From the NCBI RefSeq assembly GCF_004770265.1, contig NZ_RQGQ01000016.1, positions 618,761-682,760 of the forward strand: 64,000 nt of DNA, written 5' to 3'. Each line of letters begins with the position of its first letter. The stretch's first letter is position 1. This DNA comes from Leptospira congkakensis. Its GTDB lineage: Bacteria; Spirochaetota; Leptospiria; Leptospirales; Leptospiraceae. The notes under the pieces are model-generated. The model ran no database searches. It was not told where the DNA came from and was given only the letters and a program-made list of their open reading frames with translations. Below, piece by piece: positions 47,410-56,796 of this stretch. Position numbers and translations under genes: made by a program.

Positions 47410-48144
47410 TCAGAAGGGGGGGAGACGTTTGAATATCCATTCGGGAATCATTCGTATCACTCCCATGATCAAACGCCATGGCCAACGAATATAAACAATA
47501 TCCTTTTTGTTTATACCTGCTTTTACAATCAGTTTTGCTGCCGTCTCTGGTTTTAAGGTGAGCCAAGGCATGAGGTTATGACCAAAAGACATTTTCGTAT
47601 ACACAGGTCCAAGTTGGATGGAACAAACATGGACTCCCTTTTTAAAGAGTAAAGACCGAAGTCCCGAGAGGTAAGTGGTGAGACCTGCTTTAGCACTTCC
47701 ATAAATATAGTTCATTTGTCTTCCGCGTTCCCCCGCAACAGAACTGACTGCAACTATGGTTCCTTCTTGTCTTTTTTCCATATCCATGGAAATGATATTT
47801 ATGAGAGAAACAATTCCTGAATAATTAGTGTGAATTGTTGTTAGAAGTTCCGATTGGTTTTCTCTGGCTTTTGTTTGGTTTTGGTAGTATCCGGCAAGAA
47901 AAAATACAATATCAGGTTTTGGATTTAGTGAGTCATAAAATTTTGAGTGTGAAGAAAAATCCGTAACATCCAATTCATAAGTCTCTAAAGAGACAGGATA
48001 TTCGGTTTTGATCTTAATTTTAATTTCATTTAACTTTTGTTTGTCTCTTCCGGTTAAAAAAAGAGAAAACCCTTGTTTGGCAAGAGTTTCTGTTATATGA
48101 ATTCCAATATCGGAAGTGGCTCCAATTACGAGTGCATTTTTCAT
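47410..48144 (-). CDS. Short-chain dehydrogenase (DprE2-like)
   Basis: 244-aa SDR: cofactor loop GATSDIG, LDVTD acidic motif, and the catalytic S-Y-K set in VSSVAGERGRQMNYIYGSAKAG. The overall layout, with a C-terminal hydrophobic helix (about 220-240), resembles DprE2-type reductases that work with a flavin oxidase on decaprenyl-linked sugars, but no DprE1 is near, so this subfamily is only suggested. It lies 45 bases after the MBL-fold gene on the same strand. Confidence 0.82.
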   Translation of the reverse strand: MKNALVIGATSDIGIHITETLAKQGFSLFLTGRDKQKLNEIKIKIKTEYPVSLETYELDVTDFSSHSKFYDSLNPKPDIVFFLAGYYQNQTKARENQSELLTTIHTNYSGIVSLINIISMDMEKRQEGTIVAVSSVAGERGRQMNYIYGSAKAGLTTYLSGLRSLLFKKGVHVCSIQLGPVYTKMSFGHNLMPWLTLKPETAAKLIVKAGINKKDIVYIRWPWRLIMGVIRMIPEWIFKRLPPF

Positions 48145-48189
48145 TGGGATAAACCTGGATTTTTAGTTTTTAGAAAACTAGGTTCTTTG

Positions 48190-49221
48190 TCACTGAAAAT
48201 TCCACCATCCATCCACACTCCCGGATCCAGTAAAAGAAAAACTCTCTCCAATTTTAGGAACTTGTAAATTTAATTTTAAATTCTGTGATGCAACAAGCAC
48301 TCGTTTGATGGGATCGTTCCAGGGATGCATAGAGAGGATAAATTTTCCCCAATGAACGGGCACAAAAGATTTTGCTCCGATTGTTTTTGCTGCTAAAGCT
48401 GTTTCTTCGGGACGCATATGAATGAAAGGCCAATCATCTCCATACTGTCCGCATTCTAAAAATGCTAAATCAAAGGGGCCATATTTTTTTCCAATGGATT
48501 CAAATACAGAACCATATCCTGAATCCCCACCAACAAAAACTTTGTATTCGCCAATTTTTAAAACATAAGAACACCATAAACTTTTGTTCCTTTGAATGCC
48601 TCTTCCCGAAAAATGTCTTGTAGGTGTGGCAGTTACATTTAGGTCTTTCACAATTTCTTTTGATTCAAACCAGTCCAACTCTACAATTTTTGACAAAGGC
48701 ACACCCCACGAAAGTAGATGGGCCGAAACACCTAACGGAACAATGATGGTTTTCGTTTTTGGGTGTAACTTAATAACTGTTTCGTAATCCAAGTGGTCAT
48801 AATGATCATGTGTGATGAGTAAAATGTCTAAATCGGGCATATCTTCCGGTAAATAAACATCTGTTCCTTCAAAGGATTGCACCGCAAAAGGAATCGGTGA
48901 CGCATAACCAGAAAAAACGGGATCTACCAAAATCTTTTTACCACCGGCAAGTAAAAGATAGGAAGAATGCCCAAACCAAATGTATTGAGGAGTATTTGCA
49001 TCTAATAACTTTAAATCGATTTTAGTGGAAGGAATTGGAGAAGAGGGCCGGATCGAATTCGGTTTTTGCCAATATTTGATAGCCATTTTAAAATAAGAAC
49101 TATCTGGTGCTAACATCTCAGTATGTTCTAAGTTTTTAAAACTACCTGATTGAAAATGTTCTGAACTAGAAATTCGTTTGAGAATGTCGCCGTGAGGAAG
49201 TTTGCCGAGAGTTGTAGCCAA
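48190..49221 (-). CDS. MBL-fold metallohydrolase (NAPE-PLD/UlaG-like)
   Basis: 343 aa with the metal-binding motif THDHYDHLD and later HFSGRG, GGDSGYG and PVHWGKF, typical of metallo-beta-lactamase-fold enzymes of the NAPE-PLD group, which cleave phosphodiester bonds in lipids. A lipid-hydrolase role is inferred from that likeness only. It lies 10 bases after the hybrid kinase gene and ahead of the SDR gene on the same strand. Confidence 0.85.
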   Translation of the reverse strand: MATTLGKLPHGDILKRISSSEHFQSGSFKNLEHTEMLAPDSSYFKMAIKYWQKPNSIRPSSPIPSTKIDLKLLDANTPQYIWFGHSSYLLLAGGKKILVDPVFSGYASPIPFAVQSFEGTDVYLPEDMPDLDILLITHDHYDHLDYETVIKLHPKTKTIIVPLGVSAHLLSWGVPLSKIVELDWFESKEIVKDLNVTATPTRHFSGRGIQRNKSLWCSYVLKIGEYKVFVGGDSGYGSVFESIGKKYGPFDLAFLECGQYGDDWPFIHMRPEETALAAKTIGAKSFVPVHWGKFILSMHPWNDPIKRVLVASQNLKLNLQVPKIGESFSFTGSGSVDGWWNFQ

Positions 49222-49231
49222 AATAGAGTCC

Positions 49232-51658
49232 TTACTTATTTGACGGTAATAAATCCTTTTTTGCCCATTTTCGGATCATGAAATCCAAATCCCGCAAGAG
49301 GAGTGGTTTTGTCATAAAATCATCCATACCTGCCGAAAGGCATCTTTGTTTTTCCTCTTCCAGGACATTGGCGGTAAGGGCAATGATGATGGGTTGTTTG
49401 GTGATGGTTTGGGATTGGCGGATACATTTTGTAACCGTAATCCCGTCCATATCAGGCATTTGGACATCCACAAACAGAAAATCCGGACATTCTGAACGTA
49501 CCATATCCAAAGTTTTTCCTCCATTATCTGTTTGTAAGTTGCTGTACCCCAGTTTTTTTAAGAACAAACTCGAAACTTTTTGGCTGATGGGATCATCATC
49601 GGCCACTAAAATTTTTAGAGGGTATTTTTCAGCGAGTGATTTTTCTTTACCTACCTTCGGGTTGACTTCCGTTACATTGGGAGTTTGGTCTTCCGTAAGA
49701 ATTGCTTCTGATTGGCTTTGTGAAACAAATTGAAATGTAAAATCGGATCCTCTCCCGTAAATACTTTGAACGGTAATGGAACCACCCATCTCTTCGATTA
49801 GTTTTTTTGTAATGGTGAGGCCAAGGCCAGTACCAATTGTTTTTTCTGTTAGATGGGAATGAACTTGTGTGAAAGGTTGGAATAAAGTTGCCATTCGGTT
49901 TTCTGGAATTCCTATTCCAGTATCTTTTACAGAAACCTTCAAACGAATCGAATCTTCTTTAAAAGGAATGGTTTCGACAAGAACAGTAACAGCACCTTTT
50001 TCTGTAAATTTAACTGCGTTACTCAGTAAGTTCGTTAAAATTTGTGCGAATCTTCTTTGGTCTGTTTTCAAATAAGCAGGTGGAGGGTTTAAAAATTCTA
50101 ATTCAATTTTTAGATGATTTGGATCTGCCTGTGATTTAAAAAGATTGATACAATCATTCATAAATTTTTGGAGAGGAACAGGTTCTAAATGTAATTCAAA
50201 TTGCCCTGATTCTAACTTGGTTAAATCCAAAATGTCGTTGATCAGTAATAAAAGATTGTCTCCACTGAATTGAATCAGGTTGATATATTCTTTTTGTTCT
50301 TCAGATAGTTTTGTTTGTTGTAAAAGCTGAGTCATCCCCAAAACCCCATTCATTGGAGTTCTGATTTCATGGCTCATTGTGGAAAGGAAAGTAGTTTTGA
50401 AGTTTACTTTTGCTTCTGCATTTTCCTTTTCTTGTTTAAGCCTTTCTTTGTTTTTGAAGTTTTGTATCATCCGGTCGGCGATGAACAAGGCTTGTGAGAG
50501 TCCAAAAACTAAAAATCCGTATTGCGCTAGATAGGCGGTTCCTTTTTTTGCAAACTCTGTCAGTATATCCAAAGAAAACAAAGTCATCGTTGCAATTACG
50601 GAAAACAAAAACAATTTGCTTCCTGGTTTTTTTAAAATCACACTATGAATGATCGGGTATAATAATCCAAAAAGTGCAAGTAGTGATAAAACTAAATGGA
50701 AGGCTAAAAATTTAGAAAAAGTTAGTAAATCAAGTGGCAAAGCCAAAAAAAGCAAAGATGCCACAAAGAAGTTTATACGGTATATGATTTTATATTTTTC
50801 ATCGTTATATATTTCTCGAACATACAATACAAAAGATAAATATAATAACACAAAACTAATTCCATTGACTCGCACCATGATTTCATACACGCCGAGTGGT
50901 AGGTAATTGTATATAAATCTGGTTTCACCAATGCTTAATAAACGAAGAGATGCTAAAAAACTAACTGCTGCAAATAGAATGTGAGTTTTTTCGTCTCTCC
51001 AAAATATATATAAAACAAAATGAAAGAACGCGAGTGTGAGTAGAGAAGTTAAAACAAAGATATCCCTACTTGTTGCCTCCAAAAATGATTTATTGATTCC
51101 CTGATTCGTTCCCAAAACATAAGGAGTTGCCACTCCACAAATATGATAATGAAAACAGGAAATATTTAATGAGAGTTTTATCTCTTGTTTTTTTGTCTCT
51201 GGTAAGGCAATTGTTTGGATATTGAGATGAGGAACTTCCGAAGTAAAACTTTCTCCGATGATTCCAGACTTGTAAATGGTTTCATTATTAATGTTGATTT
51301 CAAATGCATTGCGGGTAACACCATTTTGAAGATAGAGAGTTTTTGTATTTTCTGGAACTAAAATGGTCAGACTGAGTTTGGCAAATCCTGTTGGATATTT
51401 TTTAGAAGCAGAATTGGTCCAGTGCCCAGGTACGATCGTGAATTCAGACTGTTCTGAGTTTTCTTTTGGATTCCAATTTTTCCAATCGATTTTCCATTCA
51501 CCATCGAGTGCCGCATTCCCCATGGTTTCAAAGTTCCATTCACGAAGATCAATGACTCCCTTCTTCGCGAGAGGTACATTTTCTTCCTTACTGAGCCCGC
51601 AGCCGTAAAGACAAATGCTCAGCCAAACAGAAAGGAAGATTGGATTTAGGATCTTCAT
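49232..51658 (-). CDS. 7TM-DISM hybrid histidine kinase with lipoprotein-type signal
   Basis: 808 aa. The N-terminus ends in a lipobox-like LYGC (C20), then a periplasmic 7TMR-DISMED2-like domain (to about 195), seven membrane segments (about 200-395), HisKA with H430 in TMSHEIRTPMNG, HATPase motifs LLSNAVKFTEKG, DTGIGIP and GTGLGLTITKK, and a receiver domain with D731 in FVDVQMPDMDG. It should sense an external ligand and phosphorylate itself and its own receiver; the next relay partner is unknown. Confidence 0.93.
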   Translation of the reverse strand: MKILNPIFLSVWLSICLYGCGLSKEENVPLAKKGVIDLREWNFETMGNAALDGEWKIDWKNWNPKENSEQSEFTIVPGHWTNSASKKYPTGFAKLSLTILVPENTKTLYLQNGVTRNAFEININNETIYKSGIIGESFTSEVPHLNIQTIALPETKKQEIKLSLNISCFHYHICGVATPYVLGTNQGINKSFLEATSRDIFVLTSLLTLAFFHFVLYIFWRDEKTHILFAAVSFLASLRLLSIGETRFIYNYLPLGVYEIMVRVNGISFVLLYLSFVLYVREIYNDEKYKIIYRINFFVASLLFLALPLDLLTFSKFLAFHLVLSLLALFGLLYPIIHSVILKKPGSKLFLFSVIATMTLFSLDILTEFAKKGTAYLAQYGFLVFGLSQALFIADRMIQNFKNKERLKQEKENAEAKVNFKTTFLSTMSHEIRTPMNGVLGMTQLLQQTKLSEEQKEYINLIQFSGDNLLLLINDILDLTKLESGQFELHLEPVPLQKFMNDCINLFKSQADPNHLKIELEFLNPPPAYLKTDQRRFAQILTNLLSNAVKFTEKGAVTVLVETIPFKEDSIRLKVSVKDTGIGIPENRMATLFQPFTQVHSHLTEKTIGTGLGLTITKKLIEEMGGSITVQSIYGRGSDFTFQFVSQSQSEAILTEDQTPNVTEVNPKVGKEKSLAEKYPLKILVADDDPISQKVSSLFLKKLGYSNLQTDNGGKTLDMVRSECPDFLFVDVQMPDMDGITVTKCIRQSQTITKQPIIIALTANVLEEEKQRCLSAGMDDFMTKPLLLRDLDFMIRKWAKKDLLPSNK

Positions 51659-51703
51659 CGTCTCTATATATAAGACGAAATAAATCAGCGAAATCTCTAC
51701 CTT

Positions 51704-52639
51704 TTACGCTGGAGAAAGCCACCGCCTTACAAAGACAAGAGCCCATTCAAAAAAATTGGGTTTTCGTAGATATCCTAGTTTTAAAAGTGACTCTTTATTT
51801 CGAAATGCTTTTAGTTTATCAGGATTTACTAAATTATATATTTCATCGATTTGGTTATCTTTGGTAGTAAAAATTTGGACAACACTTGGTTTGTCTTCTG
51901 AGTATCCAATGAGGGCTGGAGAACCGTTGGCATAACCAAAATAGATTTCAGTGGAGTTGGTCGCTTTTGCAGTTGTTCTTGTGAGTAAAGTCACAACTCG
52001 ACTAATTCCTGGGATAGGAATTCTTGCTGCATGGACTTTCCCCCCTCCATCGGAATAAGCGATGACATCCTCTTTTAGTAATTTTGTCAGAGTTTTTGTG
52101 TCTTGGTTATAACAAGCAAAACTAAATTCAAGTAATAGTTTTGAATGTAGTTTTGGGTCTGGTTCAAATTTTTTCTTTCGAGATTGGATGGCCGAACGAG
52201 CACGACTTAAAATCTGTCTACAATTCTCGGAATTTTTACCAACAATATTGGAAATGAATTCATAATCAAAGTCGAATAACTCTCGTAGAATGAATACAGC
52301 TCGTTCCGTTGGATTGAGTGTTTCTAAAATGACAAGAAATGCAAAATTGATTTTTTCATCATCCATAACCTCTGCTGTTTCAGGGATTGGTTCGGGTAAA
52401 TAAGGTCCAATGTATGTTTCTTTTTTTCTGGATGCTTTTTTCAAAAGATCAAAAGCAAGTCGGGCCGTGATACTCCCCAAATATGATTTGTGGTTTTGAA
52501 TGTTTGTTTTGTCGGCGGAGAGCCATCTAAGATAACTCTCCTGAACAATATCCTCTGCATCCACATAACTTCCTGTAATGCGGTATGCTATAGAAAAAAG
52601 ATAATGTTTCCACTCTAAAAAAAGTTCCAAATCGGTCAT
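51704..52639 (-). CDS. ECF sigma factor of the ECF41 group with SnoaL-like extension
   Basis: 311 aa: sigma-2 (EWKHYLFSIAYRITGSYVDAEDIVQE), then YLPEP (80-84) between regions 2 and 4, sigma-4 (LNPTERAVFILRELF and following) and a C-terminal SnoaL-like domain with DGGGK (197-201) and NPDKL (272-276). These short motifs are those described for ECF41 factors, whose C-terminal domain tunes activity. The ATG overlaps the stop of the oxidoreductase gene (ATGA), the usual ECF41 partner type, and a matching promoter lies upstream of the pair. Confidence 0.9.
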   Translation of the reverse strand: MTDLELFLEWKHYLFSIAYRITGSYVDAEDIVQESYLRWLSADKTNIQNHKSYLGSITARLAFDLLKKASRKKETYIGPYLPEPIPETAEVMDDEKINFAFLVILETLNPTERAVFILRELFDFDYEFISNIVGKNSENCRQILSRARSAIQSRKKKFEPDPKLHSKLLLEFSFACYNQDTKTLTKLLKEDVIAYSDGGGKVHAARIPIPGISRVVTLLTRTTAKATNSTEIYFGYANGSPALIGYSEDKPSVVQIFTTKDNQIDEIYNLVNPDKLKAFRNKESLLKLGYLRKPNFFEWALVFVRRWLSPA

Positions 52640-53817
52640 ACCGCCAAATCTCCTACGGGCATTGGTTTAGAAACAGATTTGATTTTTTCTTGGATTGGAT
52701 TTCCTTTGGGCCAAAGATAAAACCGAAATGGAAGTTTTTTTTCCAGAATCAGTGAAACCAATGTATATTTACAGACTAGTTCTTTTACCAGAGCTCCCCA
52801 TTTCCCTTTAATGATCATTTCTTTGGGTTTATCATTTCCTTCTGTTAGTTGGATCATTCCAACGTTACGACCAAGAGATACACATCTTCCCGCAAATTGA
52901 AAGGAAAAAGGAGATAAATTTTTCCCTTTGAATAAATTGGCAAGGTGGTCTGCTACATAAGCACCCATTGGCAAAGCGGTTACACAACCCATACGTAAAA
53001 TAGAATTTTCTAAATAAGCAGAATCTCCTGCAACAAAAACTTCCGGAAAATCTAAGGATCGCAAAAATGGATCTACATAAATTTGGTTTTGCGAATTGGT
53101 TCTAAATCCAGATTCTTTAAGAATAGGAGGTGTTTGAAATCCCGTACAATTGATAATAGAATCAAAAGATAGTTTGGTTTTATTCCCGATTTCAATTTCA
53201 TTCCCCTCGATTTTCTCTATATTCATTTGATCTAAAATTCGGATTCCATTCTCTGAAAGGTAGGATTTCAAATAGGTTTGGCCTTTTTTAGAAAATGAAG
53301 ATGCAAAAGAATTTCTGTCAATAATCGTCACCTCGCCTTGGGGATGAAAATATTTCCATTCGGTGGCCATCTCGATTCCAGTAAGCCCACTACCAACAAT
53401 ACATAAATTTTGTATGTTTGTTTGAGTTTTGTTTTTTAGAAACTCATCCACCGCGTCTTTCGATTGTATGGAATTTTCGTTTTTGGTTATTTTGCGAATT
53501 TGAGAACTACCAAGTGTTATGACCAAGTAATCATAACTAATACTTTGATTAGTTCCTTCTATTGTGACTCGTTTTTCCTTAGGAAAAATTCTTGTGACTT
53601 TGTTTTGTAAGAAGTTAACATTTGTTCGAAGAAGGTTTCTGACTTTCCATTCTTTGTTTTGTCCACCAGATGCAATTTCGTGAAAACGAATTCTTTCCTG
53701 AAAAAGAGAGGACTCTGAGATTACGGTGATTTCAGAATCTTTTACTTGTTTGTCTAAGCGGTTTGCTGCAATTATCCCTGCATAACCTGCGCCTAAAATG
53801 AGTATTTTTGCTTTCAT
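52636..53817 (-). CDS. NAD(P)/FAD-dependent oxidoreductase linked to ECF41 sigma
   Basis: 393 aa with two nucleotide-binding motifs: FAD motif ILGAGYAGIIAA at the start, a second GSGLTGIEMA in the middle, and the FVAGDSAY end of NDH-2-type oxidoreductases. It probably uses NAD(P)H and a small acceptor or quinone. It is the first gene of a two-gene operon with the sigma factor and is the likely regulatory target. GAGGT precedes the ATG. Confidence 0.9.
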   Translation of the reverse strand: MKAKILILGAGYAGIIAANRLDKQVKDSEITVISESSLFQERIRFHEIASGGQNKEWKVRNLLRTNVNFLQNKVTRIFPKEKRVTIEGTNQSISYDYLVITLGSSQIRKITKNENSIQSKDAVDEFLKNKTQTNIQNLCIVGSGLTGIEMATEWKYFHPQGEVTIIDRNSFASSFSKKGQTYLKSYLSENGIRILDQMNIEKIEGNEIEIGNKTKLSFDSIINCTGFQTPPILKESGFRTNSQNQIYVDPFLRSLDFPEVFVAGDSAYLENSILRMGCVTALPMGAYVADHLANLFKGKNLSPFSFQFAGRCVSLGRNVGMIQLTEGNDKPKEMIIKGKWGALVKELVCKYTLVSLILEKKLPFRFYLWPKGNPIQEKIKSVSKPMPVGDLAV

Positions 53818-53835
53818 TTGTGACCTCGAGATAAA

Positions 53836-53863
53836 GACGAAATGTGGTTTATGTTTTGTGACA
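53836..53863 (-). promoter_or_regulatory. ECF41-type promoter of the oxidoreductase-sigma operon
   Basis: On the minus strand TGTCACA (53863-53857), a 17-base spacer and CGTC (53839-53836) match the -35 TGTCACA and -10 CGTC elements reported for ECF41 sigma factors. Transcription would start about 10 bases after CGTC, leaving a leader of about a dozen bases that contains the GAGG ribosome site. This makes the operon a likely autoregulated unit. Confidence 0.75.
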
Positions 53864-53918
53864 AGGTTTGAGAAAAATTTCAGCTTGATTTAACAACTGA
53901 TACTTTCCAAAGTCACTC

Positions 53919-55169
53919 ATGCAGAAAATGAATTGGAAATTGTTTCTTGTTTTGTCCGGATTTTTACTTCAATCCCCCTTTTCATTGCTTTTTGGCCAAG
54001 GATTTGATCGCGGAAAGTTAATTCTTTTTGGAAACGGTGCCTTTGGTATTGGAGACAATTCTGGCACCATGGAGAAAAAAGTTGAAGAAACAAATTTTCC
54101 AGGCTATCTAGCTCTAAATACTCCTTATGCTGATCTCACATCTAACTATGCAAATTATTATATAGTAAAATCACTTGTAGCAAAACGAACAGAACTTTCT
54201 AGTCATATAGGGGAGTTGGGTTTTGAATATGGGATTTTTCGCAACATAGGGATTGGACTTTCTGTATCTAACCAAACCATTACGGCTTCTAGTTTTCGTT
54301 CGATTGATGAAAGATATATTGTTTTATTTGCTTTGATGGCTTCCGATTCTGGAACCTTAATGAATCGTTTGAATCAAGGCGATATTTCGGATGCAGCTTT
54401 GCAAAAACGAAGGGCTGTTTTTAATTCTACTTCAGGTGACTTAAACTTATTTTTCCATTTCAAACCTAACGATCCGATAGACCCCTATATTCGAGTGGGT
54501 GGTGGGGCTGGATATGAAAGATTGTTCGGAGGAGCCACCAATCGCATATTTGGTGCTTTCGGTGTAAGATATCACTTTGATGAGTTATTTTTTCTGAATG
54601 CAGAATTAGAACATTCGAATGTGTATATGGTAAAATACGAAACTCCAAATTCAGGACATCGAAACAAAGGAAATTTCGAAGAATCATTTTTTAAATTTGG
54701 AATGGGAATGTCATTTCCTCTCCATGGATCCAATTCTCCAGAACCGGAAATCAAAACGACAAAAGTAGTCAATACTGTCGAATCAGAAGTGCCGACCCAA
54801 ACAAAAGAACCAGTTCTTGAAACCAAATTGGATCGATTTGTATTTCTTGCGAGTGAGATCTTTGATTTGCCATCAAGTCGAATCCATTTAGAAGGGAGGG
54901 CCAGGTTAGATGCGATTGCTCGTAGTTTGGAAAATGAATACAAAGATTTTGATGTGCAAGTAATTACTTATACAACGCCATTTCGAGAAGATGTTCCCGG
55001 AAATTATGAAAACTATGATTTGGGATTTGAACGTTCTCAAGCTATCTCTAGAGTGCTTCGTGAAAAAGGTGTAAATTCCAGAAGGATCATTGATTCTACA
55101 CAAGGTTCCGCTATGTACAATGTAGACTCAAAAGAAAAAGTAGTGATTGAGCTTAGAAAAAAGAATTAA
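53919..55169 (+). CDS. Outer-membrane protein with OmpA-like C-terminal domain
   Basis: 416 aa: signal peptide (LFLVLSGFLLQSPFSLLFGQG), an N-terminal beta-barrel-like part with many Tyr/Phe strands (to about 275), a Thr/Glu/Pro-rich linker, then a domain of about 110 residues that resembles an OmpA peptidoglycan-binding fold (HLEGRARLDAIARSLENEYK, then DLGFERSQAISRVLREKGV). The usual peptidoglycan-binding D and R positions are only partly recognisable. It diverges from the ECF41 operon with 101 bases between. Confidence 0.75.
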   Translation: MQKMNWKLFLVLSGFLLQSPFSLLFGQGFDRGKLILFGNGAFGIGDNSGTMEKKVEETNFPGYLALNTPYADLTSNYANYYIVKSLVAKRTELSSHIGELGFEYGIFRNIGIGLSVSNQTITASSFRSIDERYIVLFALMASDSGTLMNRLNQGDISDAALQKRRAVFNSTSGDLNLFFHFKPNDPIDPYIRVGGGAGYERLFGGATNRIFGAFGVRYHFDELFFLNAELEHSNVYMVKYETPNSGHRNKGNFEESFFKFGMGMSFPLHGSNSPEPEIKTTKVVNTVESEVPTQTKEPVLETKLDRFVFLASEIFDLPSSRIHLEGRARLDAIARSLENEYKDFDVQVITYTTPFREDVPGNYENYDLGFERSQAISRVLREKGVNSRRIIDSTQGSAMYNVDSKEKVVIELRKKN

Positions 55170-55203
55170 TCAATTTTCTAAACTCAAATTTCTAAATAAA
55201 ATT

Positions 55204-56727
55204 TTATACTCTAGAGCTAACACCTGCTCCTTGGTTTAATTCCAGTAGTTGTTCTGTTTTGTTCCGACTGGAGATACATATCTCTGGATTGTCTTTCATT
55301 GACTCGCCGAAACTAGGAATCATTGTTTTTAACTTAGATTTCCATTCGGCAGATAACATTTCTTTTGGGAAACAATCACCTAAGACTTCCAACATAATCG
55401 AAACAGAGGTTGAGGCACCCGGGCTCGCTCCCAGAAGAGCTGCAAGAGATCCATCTTTTGCGGAAACAACTTCAGTTCCAAATTCCAGAACCCCGCCTTC
55501 TTCTTCATCTTTTTTGATCACCTGAACTCTTTGGCCTGCTACTACCAATTCCCAATCTTCTGATTTCACTTCAGGAAAGTATTCTCTTAGTGCATCGATT
55601 CTGTCTTCATGGGACTGCATGGCTTGGCTGATCAAATATTTTGTTAATGGCAGGTTATGCATTCCGGCAGATAACATTGGGAAAATATTATCGAACTCCA
55701 GAGACTTCACTAAATCTAAGTAAGATCCTTTTTTTAAAAACTTAGTCGTAAAACCAGCGTAAGGTCCAAATAATAATTCTTTTTTTCCTTCAATGATTCT
55801 TGTATCTAGATGTGGAACAGACATCGGGGGAGAACCAACATTGGCCTTCCCATAAACTTTTGCAAAATGTTGTTTGATCACATCACGATTGCGACATCTT
55901 AACCACTGCCCGCTTACAGGGAATCCACCAAATCCAGCTGCCTCAGGGATATCCGATTTTTCTAAAAGAGGAAGGCTTCCACCACCAGCACCAATAAATA
56001 TAAATTTTGCTTCATGATGTTCTTTTTCATGGGTTTGGATATTGTTTGAAGTTAGGTGCCAGAATCCATTTTTTCCACGTTCTAAATCTTTAACATCTTC
56101 AAAGTAATGTACGTGGACATCGGGAAAACTTTCTAAATAACGAAACATGGCTCTAGTCAATGTCCCAAAGTTAACATCGGTTCCCAGTTCCATCTTGGTC
56201 GCTGCCACTGGTTCGTCATCGTTTCGACCTTTCATCACAAGAGGAAGCCATTCGGTTAAAGTATTTTTATCTTCTGTGTAAACTAGGTCTTTAAAAAGCT
56301 CATACTGAGTTAGGGCTTCAAAACGTTTTTTCAGGAAAGATACATTTTCTTCTCCCCAAACAAAACTATAATGAGGAACAGAGTGGATGAATTCATCGGC
56401 ATCTAAGATTCGTTTGGTTCCGGCAAGGTAAGCCCAGAATTCTTTTGAAATTTCAAACCATTCCGCAATTTGAAGGGCTTTTTTAGTTTGGATGGATCCA
56501 TCTTCGTTTTCAATGGTATAATTCAATTCACAAAATGCAGAGTGTCCGGTTCCTGCATTGTTCCAGGCATTGGAACTTTCTCTTGCAGCCGCATCCAATC
56601 TTTCTAAGACTGTGATTGTTAGGTGGGGTGCAAGTTCTTTTAATAGAACTCCCAGGGTAGCACTCATAATTCCAGCACCGATGAGTATTACATCGGACTT
56701 CGTTCGAACTGTATCTTTTTCTTTCAT
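55204..56727 (-). CDS. mqo: Malate:quinone oxidoreductase
   Basis: Membrane-associated FAD enzyme that oxidises malate to oxaloacetate and feeds electrons to quinone. Features include LIGAGIMSATLGVLL near the start, the ESSNAWNNAGTGHSAFCELNYT segment and VAGQRVQVIKKD, plus the ending of the Mqo family. The start at 56727 (MKEKDTVRTK) is preferred to 56754 because AGAAGG lies upstream, giving 507 aa, the normal size. It complements gltA and sucA/sucB in the TCA cycle. Confidence 0.95.
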   Translation of the reverse strand: MKEKDTVRTKSDVILIGAGIMSATLGVLLKELAPHLTITVLERLDAAARESSNAWNNAGTGHSAFCELNYTIENEDGSIQTKKALQIAEWFEISKEFWAYLAGTKRILDADEFIHSVPHYSFVWGEENVSFLKKRFEALTQYELFKDLVYTEDKNTLTEWLPLVMKGRNDDEPVAATKMELGTDVNFGTLTRAMFRYLESFPDVHVHYFEDVKDLERGKNGFWHLTSNNIQTHEKEHHEAKFIFIGAGGGSLPLLEKSDIPEAAGFGGFPVSGQWLRCRNRDVIKQHFAKVYGKANVGSPPMSVPHLDTRIIEGKKELLFGPYAGFTTKFLKKGSYLDLVKSLEFDNIFPMLSAGMHNLPLTKYLISQAMQSHEDRIDALREYFPEVKSEDWELVVAGQRVQVIKKDEEEGGVLEFGTEVVSAKDGSLAALLGASPGASTSVSIMLEVLGDCFPKEMLSAEWKSKLKTMIPSFGESMKDNPEICISSRNKTEQLLELNQGAGVSSRV

Positions 56728-56796
56728 CCTAACCTTCTGAATAAATATTGACAACTTTCCTGATTTCCACCCTGTCCAAAGAGTAGGGTAATTTGA

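Noticed and set aside
51659..51703. CGTC element before the hybrid kinase, like the -10 box of the ECF41 promoter
   Set aside because: The sequence 17 bases upstream (GGTAGAG) does not resemble TGTCACA, so a second ECF41 promoter is not supported.
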